64,000 nt of DNA, taken from Farysia itapuensis. Taxonomy: Eukaryota > Basidiomycota > Ustilaginomycetes > Ustilaginales > Ustilaginaceae. The stretch is taken from the NCBI GenBank assembly GCA_023212645.1, contig JALBYC010000023.1:1-64000 (forward strand). Reading direction: 5' to 3'. The translations under genes and the position numbers were made by a program. The notes beneath the pieces are model-generated. The model was not told the origin of the DNA. It made no database searches and saw only the letters and a program-made list of their open reading frames with translations. Shown here piece by piece: positions 51,602 to 61,541 of this stretch (positions within the stretch are counted from its first letter, which is position 1; each line of letters starts with the position of its first letter).

Positions 51602-53896
51602 ATGTCAGCAGCAATTGTCCGGAAATCTAGACATGTCGTGACTTGTGCGCTTAGCTTATCGAGCATCAGAGGTCTCCGCAATCTTCACCGACATACTCTC
51701 CATTATACGGCCGCGTGCCTGCCAACCAGATCATTTCGTAGTGCTGCTCGGGTTTGCTCCACGGCTGGAAACATAGATGCAGGCACTCTTACATCTAGTG
51801 ATGCTGCTTTCTCTCTGCGGCCGTATCAAGAGGAATGTATTCAAGAATGTCTAGCCGCGATCGAGAGCGGGGTTACGAGAATCGGCGTATCTTCTCCAAC
51901 AGGCAGTGGAAAAACCACCATCTTCACCCATCTCATCGACAGGTTACCACCCAGACCCAATGGAGGCGACCGGGTCCTGATTATTGTCAACTCGGTCGAA
52001 TTGGCGATCCAGGCCGCTGACTCGATGAACGCTGCCTTTCCGGACAAATCTGTAGAGATCGAGCAGGGAAGCAGGTACAACGCAACAGGCTTTGCTGACG
52101 TGACCGTGGCCACTTACCAGACCCTCAATAGGAGCCGAGATCGACTGGAAAAATTTGACCCGCTTTTCTACAAGGCTGTGGTGGTGGACGAGGCACATCA
52201 TGCCGCCGCTCCTTCGTATCTGAAGGTTCTCTCGTACTTTGATACCAGAGTTGGACATCCGGACGACATTGCATCACTTCTAGCCAACGACATATCAGAG
52301 GCCGTCGTCCCTATCATTGGGTTTTCGGCGACTTTCAGTCGACATGATGGCTTGGCTCTGGGCAAAGTCTTCGATCGTATCGTTTTCCACAAAGACTTCC
52401 TCGAGATGATCGGCGAGAAGTGGCTCTGTCCCATCCGGTTCACCTCTATCAAGGCTGACCTGGATCTTGCCTCTGTAAAGCTCTCCAGCTTCCAAGCGGA
52501 CTACGCCACCAGCTCATTGGCATCAGTCGTAAACACGCCAATTGTCAATCGCATCATCCTGAAAGCGTGGATCGACAAAGCCTACAAGCAGAGAAAGTCT
52601 ACCCTCGTCTTTGCCGTCAACATCGAACACGTGCAGGACCTCACTGAAACTTTTCGACAGGCTGGGGTCGACGCACGATATCTGCATGGAGGTACACCCA
52701 TGCAAGAAAGGCGCCAGCTCTTGCAAGATTTTCGAAACGGAGTGTTCCCGGTTCTAGTCAATTGTGCCATTTTGACAGAGGGAGCTGATGTGCCCTCAAT
52801 AGACTGTGTTCTGCTTGCACGGCCTACAAGATCCCGTAATTTGTTCTCTCAGATGATCGGCCGTGGCTTGCGGCTCTCGCCAAAGACTGGCAAGAAAGAC
52901 TGTCTCGTTCTCGACATTGTTGGAACTGTCGAGCAAGGCGTGGTGTGTACGCCGACACTATTCGGACTAAACGTCGATGAAACAATCGAAGACGAGACAA
53001 GTGACTCGCTTCTCGAGCGAAGTCGAGAAGTAAATTCGTTCGCCAGTACACCAGAGGCGGAACCCTTGCAAGAAGAAGATGCACATGTCCCGGATCCCAC
53101 CAAGGTTGTCTACATTGACTATGAAGATCCCTTTCAGCTACAAAAAGCAATGATGTCGAGGTCGAGCGTCATAGAAACAATGAGTCCGAACACATGGGTA
53201 GATTGCGGAGGTAAACACTACGTCATGGAGATCCCGAGATACGGATTCATTCAAGTAAGACCCGCAGACAAAGCCGAGGTAGCTCCGGACAATCCCAAGA
53301 ACGAAATTGCCAACTGGACTTCAATTTATACCGCTTCCAACAGGGATGTGGCTGAGTCTCTGGCATCTCAAGGGAGGGCTCCGAGCTCGGAAGCTATCGG
53401 ACGATCTCGTAGATGGGTTCGTGGATCCTCGCCGTACCGAAAGCCTAGGCACGTACTTCATGCTGTGGACTTAGAAGCTGCTATACGGGGTAGCGATGCC
53501 TTCGTCAAGAGATCTGTTCTGTGGAACTCGATGCAGCTTTACAGTATGCTCAACAGACGAGCCACATGGCGTCAAACCAAAGCTTCGGACAGTCAGCGTA
53601 AGCTAGTCGAGAAACGTCTTGGTGTCCAAACAGGTGCGACTCCTACCCGCGAGACCTCCTCCTTCAGTTCAGTCGACGCATCCAAAGAAGTAGAACAACC
53701 TACACGATCCTACAAACCTCTGAACATGTCCACGCTGACAAAAGGTCAAGCAGCGATCCTTCTTACACGTCTGAGCCACGGGGCCAAAGCTCGTTGGCAG
53801 CAGCAGATCAAGTCGTCAAACAAGAATCTGCGAGACCAAGAAAAAGAACAGAAACGTCTGGACCGTCAGACTGTACGCGTCGGTCCTTTGAGATGA
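51602..53896 (+). CDS. IRC3: Mitochondrial SF2 helicase, Irc3-like
   Basis: About 764 residues. The N-terminal ~60 residues are rich in Arg, Ser, His and Leu with few acids, as in a mitochondrial presequence. Helicase motifs are Q-like FSLRPYQEECIQ, I SPTGSGKTT, II VVDEAHH (DEAH), III GFSATF and VI QMIGRGLR. In motif IV-V TEGADVPSIDCVLLARPT is typical of Irc3/RadD-type helicases. Yeast Irc3 is needed for mitochondrial DNA branch migration and maintenance. The C-terminal ~250 residues are fungal-specific and basic. The start is ATG 51602, right after an in-frame GTG. Single exon. Confidence 0.9.
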   Translation: MSAAIVRKSRHVVTCALSLSSIRGLRNLHRHTLHYTAACLPTRSFRSAARVCSTAGNIDAGTLTSSDAAFSLRPYQEECIQECLAAIESGVTRIGVSSPTGSGKTTIFTHLIDRLPPRPNGGDRVLIIVNSVELAIQAADSMNAAFPDKSVEIEQGSRYNATGFADVTVATYQTLNRSRDRLEKFDPLFYKAVVVDEAHHAAAPSYLKVLSYFDTRVGHPDDIASLLANDISEAVVPIIGFSATFSRHDGLALGKVFDRIVFHKDFLEMIGEKWLCPIRFTSIKADLDLASVKLSSFQADYATSSLASVVNTPIVNRIILKAWIDKAYKQRKSTLVFAVNIEHVQDLTETFRQAGVDARYLHGGTPMQERRQLLQDFRNGVFPVLVNCAILTEGADVPSIDCVLLARPTRSRNLFSQMIGRGLRLSPKTGKKDCLVLDIVGTVEQGVVCTPTLFGLNVDETIEDETSDSLLERSREVNSFASTPEAEPLQEEDAHVPDPTKVVYIDYEDPFQLQKAMMSRSSVIETMSPNTWVDCGGKHYVMEIPRYGFIQVRPADKAEVAPDNPKNEIANWTSIYTASNRDVAESLASQGRAPSSEAIGRSRRWVRGSSPYRKPRHVLHAVDLEAAIRGSDAFVKRSVLWNSMQLYSMLNRRATWRQTKASDSQRKLVEKRLGVQTGATPTRETSSFSSVDASKEVEQPTRSYKPLNMSTLTKGQAAILLTRLSHGAKARWQQQIKSSNKNLRDQEKEQKRLDRQTVRVGPLR

Positions 53897-54127
53897 CAGC
53901 TTTGCGTAGCAGAAGCAGACAAACCCCCGGAGAGATCTGGCCCACATAGACTGACGTGGCGGAACGGGACAATAGACCGTGTCCCCTATGTTTGTGTGTA
54001 TTCCTCCCGTAATGAAACCTCACTCAGTGCATAAAACCCGCAAGAAATTTTCCATAGCACAACGTACAGCTTGCAGGTCACTCTTACCTAGCTTACCGTA
54101 CAATCTCGGTGGTCGTCGAGCCTCACG

Positions 54128-54907
54128 ATGCGGACAAATTGGTATTTGTGCTCGATGCTGTTGGTTGTGACAGCGCTCAGCAGCGCCCTTGCCAGTCATG
54201 GTGGTGTACAGAAAGTAGTTCGTCTCCGAAGACAGAACACTGGATCGAATGCGGTTAAACAGAGCGAGTCTATGCCTACGTACGCCAAAGGACCAAGCCA
54301 CGACGCTAAGTCCCTTTCTTCGGGATCTGTGGAAGATGCCTTTCATCGACAATATCAAGAGCACAAAGAGCGTCTCAGCCAACCTATCTTCGAGGAACAC
54401 AGCGCATTGACTCCGCTGTCGCAAGAGCAGCGACAGACACTTCAAAAGCAGCGGCACAAACTTATGGCTGTCCACTTCAAAGGCCTGAAAGAGAGCCGAC
54501 CGCTTGATCGTCCGCTCTTCTTGGACGGCATTAACCAGCTACGACATCCAACTCTCGTGTATCCTGAGGACGCGGGTGCTTCGCTCAAGCTCGGAGAGAC
54601 TTGGAAATTTGAGCAGCACGGGCCTTATCCGGCTCTGCGACTTGCGTCTTTGGCCAGTCATGTCTCTCCCTCGAGGCACCTTCATGAGGAGCTACGAAAC
54701 GCCGACCATGCTATTCAACTTCAAGTTGACTTGGACAAGAACGGCGGAACTTACCGTGGTCTGTCTGCCTATACTGATGATCTTCCACTCCTTCGTACTG
54801 CAAGAAACTACTTTGGTTCCGCTTACGCCCAGCGGGACTGGCGAGGAACAGTAATCGAGGAGCTCGAGCAGATCAGCGAGCGGGCTGCTAAACGTCTCCG
54901 CTTGTGA
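54128..54907 (+). CDS. Secreted protein of unknown family, candidate effector 1 of tandem cluster
   Basis: 259 residues with a clear signal peptide (CSMLLVVTALSSALAS, ending ~residue 24). An early basic site (VVRLRRQ) could be a Kex2-type processing point. The mature protein is mostly helical and charged (QEQRQTLQKQRHKLMAVHFKGLKE), without Cys and without a known domain. Near the C-terminus are LQVDLDKNGG and a helical end (IEELEQISERAAKRLRL). It is the first of three same-strand secreted genes between IRC3 and VCX1. Confidence 0.72.
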   Translation: MRTNWYLCSMLLVVTALSSALASHGGVQKVVRLRRQNTGSNAVKQSESMPTYAKGPSHDAKSLSSGSVEDAFHRQYQEHKERLSQPIFEEHSALTPLSQEQRQTLQKQRHKLMAVHFKGLKESRPLDRPLFLDGINQLRHPTLVYPEDAGASLKLGETWKFEQHGPYPALRLASLASHVSPSRHLHEELRNADHAIQLQVDLDKNGGTYRGLSAYTDDLPLLRTARNYFGSAYAQRDWRGTVIEELEQISERAAKRLRL

Positions 54908-55762
54908 GACGTTGCCCCGTTGCAATTCTTCTTTGACCATTTGCCCACCTCCGCTCGTCTGATTCGGCTGCCCGTCCTCGCTCTCACGCCGTACAAATTC
55001 AGGCGTTCATTTGCTTTCCTACCGTCTTATTTCCTCGTATTACTACATTACGGCTGACTTGATGAGCCACAATCCCAGAAAGCAACTTTGACGTCAATTA
55101 ACGCATTTCACCTCCCACAGTTTCGATTTCAGAGCTTGTACAAGATCCGGATCCTCTCGTTATACACCAGGGTTGGTATCTTCACATCCCCAAAATCGAA
55201 ATGTAGCTGGAAACATATGACTCTGTACGTTCTCTCACATCAAGTCGCCGGAAGTGTTAACAGAGTAGTGGGTGAGATCGCCGAGCTTGGCAGCACAATG
55301 AGACAATATAGCGTCGAAAGCGACGGTGCTCGTCAATATTTTCCACGACGGGCGCCCAAGCTACCGCAAGCTTCCCTCTCATTTGTCCCTCGTTACCTTT
55401 CCCAAACCGCTACTTACTTCCCTGCTTACAGCTCGACTACAAGCCTACGAAAATGAACACAGTCGGTCTTCATACTCGCTAAGTTTGTCTCTGTCTACGG
55501 CCGGCCCGGCATTCATAGCTGCTGAGCTTAATAGGTAAGGGCTCAGTGTACCCTTCCGGATCGCGATTAAGACAATGAGAGAAACACGTGAGCAAAGAGT
55601 CAGCCGAGGGCAATCTCACGGACCCTGTCCTTCATGAGTATGATTGAGCCTGAAGGAATGTGCCATATAAGTACACGGACTGGAGATGGTGCTTGCGCCG
55701 TGCCCTTCAACATTCCAAGCTTCGCTGTGCCTTTCGAGCTGAATCTGGCAGCCGTCACCACA
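54908..55762. other. Intergenic region within the secreted-protein cluster
   Basis: About 850 bases. A plus-strand frame at 55088-55456 has no signal peptide and no family features. It may be chance, or a decayed gene. The 70 bases before 55763 are ordinary promoter or leader. Confidence 0.4.
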
Positions 55763-56107
55763 ATGTTTACTGTCCGAGGTTTGATTTTCTGCATCATCAC
55801 TACCATATGTGTAGTATTTTCTACTGACAAGGTTAGAGCTGCACCTGCTCGAACTTCTCCGGTCGAGGTTGCTCTCACCAGCACTTCACAATCTCCCGAA
55901 GAACTTCTCGCAGAAGTAGCTCGTCGACTGAATCAAGCTTACCTACAGCCCCCACAACCTCAACTGCGATCTGGGTCCGTACCAAGGGTCATGTTCGAAC
56001 GTCTGAAGAAGAAGCTCTCCCGAGAACATGGCAAGACAAAGATAATGCCAGAGGTGATTGTGTCTGCTCCTCACTCGTCTCCTGGCTCGCAGTCTCCCGA
56101 AAATTAG
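55763..56107 (+). CDS. Small secreted protein, candidate effector 2 of tandem cluster
   Basis: 114 residues from ATG 55763. The frame is open further upstream (ATG 55634), but only this start puts the hydrophobic segment VRGLIFCIITTICVVFS at the N-terminus as a signal peptide, with cleavage likely near KVRAAPA. The mature part (~90 residues) has a helix (PEELLAEVARRLNQAYL), a Pro/Gln-rich stretch and a basic segment (RVMFERLKKKLSREHGK), and no Cys. The family is not recognised. Confidence 0.65.
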   Translation: MFTVRGLIFCIITTICVVFSTDKVRAAPARTSPVEVALTSTSQSPEELLAEVARRLNQAYLQPPQPQLRSGSVPRVMFERLKKKLSREHGKTKIMPEVIVSAPHSSPGSQSPEN

Positions 56108-56504
56108 CAAGAAGACACAGGCATTTCTAATAGCTGTGACAAGTGACATCCTATACATCGAGAAGAGAGATACTGTCCTGTGCGTGAGGTCACTCGGAGC
56201 ATCGGTCGGATTGTATGGTGGGGTCCTGAGGACCTCCTGGGGGTCTTGGCATCGGACGTCAATGAAGGTGTAAAGAGGTGGCGTTCGTGGGTGTTTTACA
56301 TGCAAGTATCGGTATAATACAACAGCTTGTGTAGTCTTTCGAACATACTTCATCGCGTGTAACGATCTGTCAGTGCCTGAAATTATCTGTTCATGTGGTT
56401 GACGTTTTCTGTGGGACCGCTTCCAGCACATCTACGTTTATCATCGAATTGCTTCTCACTTTACTTTGCTGGGTGAGACACAGACACTACCATTCGAGAA
56501 GCGA
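56108..56504. other. Intergenic spacer in the secreted-protein cluster
   Basis: About 400 bases between candidate effectors 2 and 3. No gene or repeat is seen. It presumably contains the promoter of the third secreted gene. Confidence 0.45.
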
Positions 56505-56975
56505 ATGTACGTCGTCTGGTCTGTCTTGCTCAGCCTCGTGCTGAATGTTGCCATATCGCCAGCGACAGCAATGCCGGTCCTGACTGACTTTGTTGCAGGG
56601 AGAGAAGAATCTATGGGCGCTTATAGCTCTCTTGCACACTTTTCCTTTGACGTCCAGAAGAGCTCGTCGGTCCTTTTCGAATCGCTAAAAAGATGGCAGT
56701 GGCAAGAGAACAAAGTTGCAGATCCGTCGCTAACTTTGTCCAAGGCGACAATATTGCCTATCAACGTGTTCGGGCAAGACGAGCGTTTAGCAATCGATCC
56801 TTCCGCCGACTTAGTGTACGATGGAACCTCTGTGGGTGAACAGCAGGGACAACCACGCAACATCCAAGTCTCGTCCACTCCTAAATACCTGATTTCTCGG
56901 CGACGGACTCGTCTGGTTCCACTGCCTAGAGAACCTGCCAAGTATCTTCCTGCTTCGCTCACAAATGTTCGCTAA
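56505..56975 (+). CDS. Small secreted protein, candidate effector 3 of tandem cluster
   Basis: 156 residues from ATG 56505. An in-frame ATG at 56466 would bury the signal sequence behind 13 polar residues. The signal peptide is YVVWSVLLSLVLNVAISPATA. The mature part has no Cys and no recognised domain. It includes a helical segment (SSVLFESLKRWQWQENK) and a basic C-terminal region (SRRRTRLVPLPREPAKYL). It converges with VCX1; the stop codons are about 130 bases apart. Confidence 0.65.
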   Translation: MYVVWSVLLSLVLNVAISPATAMPVLTDFVAGREESMGAYSSLAHFSFDVQKSSSVLFESLKRWQWQENKVADPSLTLSKATILPINVFGQDERLAIDPSADLVYDGTSVGEQQGQPRNIQVSSTPKYLISRRRTRLVPLPREPAKYLPASLTNVR

Positions 56976-57106
56976 TCAGGTACGCTTACTGCACAATGCA
57001 AATGTATCGTGGCAGCGCGGAATCAAGGTTTCCAGCCATGTCTTTACAGGAGTGTGTTATAAATTATATACAGAAGGATGAATGATTGCGAGTGTGTGAG
57101 TGTGTT

Positions 57107-58354
57107 TTAGGTCGAGGGAGAGACCCAGAAGGACAATGCAGCTACAAAGTAGAGACTGCAGAGCATAGCGCCTTCCATGTAGTTACTCTTTCCATCCTGT
57201 ACGAGGGTGTTTACCAAGAACACGGCTGCGACGAGAACGACTGTTTCGAACGTCTCAAAGTACAGGGTGAGGGGTTGGTGAATGGCCCAGCCGACAAGGA
57301 CGAGGATAGGGATCATGCCAACACTGATCTGGATCGAGGATCCGACAGCAATACCGACGCTGATTTCCATCTTGCCTTTGCTCGCCATCCAAACGGCTGT
57401 AAGATGTTCGGCCATGTTTCCGACAATGGGCAGAAGAATGGTGCCGATGAAGGCTTTGGGGATGCCGTACTTGTTTGCAACTTCGTCAATGGCTCCCACA
57501 AGGTAATCGGCGTTGAAGGCAGTCAAGAGGGTGACACCTCCAAGAGCAACCATCGCTCCTACTTGAGACATTTTGGCTTCTTCCTCCTCATTATCATCCT
57601 CCTCTGCTTCAAACAGGAATGCATGGGTCTTGAGCTGGAACACGAGGTAAAGCACGTAGATGGCAACCAGGATGAGCGAAGTGCCACGCGAGATGAAAAG
57701 CAGGCCAGTCTTGTCCTCGCCTCCGCGCAGCATGTCCTGGGTGAGTGCTGCGAGCTCCTTGTGTTTTCCATCAAAGAGGGCATTGGTCTTGATCGACATG
57801 TGGTAAGCCGCAGGAATGGCGAGTGTGATGCAGCCCAAGGTCATGATCGAGGCCGACGCCTGAGCAGCGGTCTGCTGAAACGTGTTCTCGGCCCGGAACA
57901 TTCCTCCGGCAGCAAACGACATGCCCAGCACAAGCAGTAGATTGGACAGGATCGAGCCAATCAGACTGGTCTGTACAATGCGGAGCTGACCCTGAACCAA
58001 GGCAACAATACCGACGATGAGCTCGACTGCGTTGCCAAAAGTGGCGTTGAGCAATCCACCCAGAGTCTGCCCAAGACGCAGCGAGACCTGTTCGGTGGCA
58101 TCTCCCAAGATCTTGGCAAGAGGAATGATGGCCAGAAAATTGAGGGAGAAGATCCAAATGGCCTGCCAATGCAAGTGCTCTGCGATGATGCCCAAGGGCA
58201 CAAAGATCAGCAAGACATTGATCCACGAACACGTCAAGATCCACCAAAGCGAGGTGATGATGTTTGGATCCGAGTGTCGACCACTCTCGCCTCCATGGCT
58301 AGGGAGGCTCCTGTTGTTGCTGCCCACCAGCGGTGTTCTCTCGTTTGTCGGCAT
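57107..58354 (-). CDS. VCX1: Vacuolar Ca2+/H+ exchanger (CAX family)
   Basis: 415 residues, close to the yeast Vcx1 length. The start chosen is ATG 58354 (MPTNERTPLVG); the longer frame begins upstream with leader-like sequence. Eleven or so transmembrane helices are seen. The two alpha-repeat ion-binding motifs are present, GNAVELIVG in the first half and GNMAEHLTA in the second. An acidic loop (EAEEDDNEEEEAK) separates the halves, as in CAX exchangers. It uses the vacuolar proton gradient to remove calcium from the cytosol. No long N-terminal autoinhibitory region is seen. Confidence 0.95.
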   Translation of the reverse strand: MPTNERTPLVGSNNRSLPSHGGESGRHSDPNIITSLWWILTCSWINVLLIFVPLGIIAEHLHWQAIWIFSLNFLAIIPLAKILGDATEQVSLRLGQTLGGLLNATFGNAVELIVGIVALVQGQLRIVQTSLIGSILSNLLLVLGMSFAAGGMFRAENTFQQTAAQASASIMTLGCITLAIPAAYHMSIKTNALFDGKHKELAALTQDMLRGGEDKTGLLFISRGTSLILVAIYVLYLVFQLKTHAFLFEAEEDDNEEEEAKMSQVGAMVALGGVTLLTAFNADYLVGAIDEVANKYGIPKAFIGTILLPIVGNMAEHLTAVWMASKGKMEISVGIAVGSSIQISVGMIPILVLVGWAIHQPLTLYFETFETVVLVAAVFLVNTLVQDGKSNYMEGAMLCSLYFVAALSFWVSPST

Positions 58355-58701
58355 GTCGATGGGAGAGAAGGAACAAAGAGCATGCGCCGCATTATTTTTC
58401 CTAAAATAGCGACGGATGACGCTCCATTTGCGCCCTGAATCGAAAAGAAAATTGGCATGTAAATCGCCGTTCTTGGCATTACGCATTGACTCAATCCCCG
58501 CAGAGATTTCTGTTGCAACGTGATCACTGCCGAACAACGTACAAGGGTACAACGCGCAACGCGCAACCCGCAACCCGCAACGTCATGCACCACACTCTCA
58601 GCCTAACAGGTCACATATGAGCAGCATGCTCGCGAAGCTCGCGAGATCGTGGGCCATCCGATCATGGTAAAGCGCACAAACTAGTGTGTATTGCAAAAAG
58701 A
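58355..58701. promoter_or_regulatory. VCX1 upstream region with short tandem repeat and palindrome
   Basis: It lies between SNF1 (3' end) and VCX1 (start), both on the minus strand. Four 7-base units, AACGCGC twice and AACCCGC twice, lie in tandem at 58551-58578. A perfect inverted repeat, CTCGCGA-AGC-TCGCGAG, lies at 58629-58645. Both are directly visible. A role in VCX1 expression or SNF1 3' end formation is unproven. Confidence 0.4.

Positions 58702-61541
<2,840 letters not shown>

Noticed and set aside
57086..57940. 284-codon plus-strand frame opposite VCX1
   Set aside because: Antisense to transmembrane segments of VCX1; the charged, His/Asp-rich product is typical of an antisense shadow.
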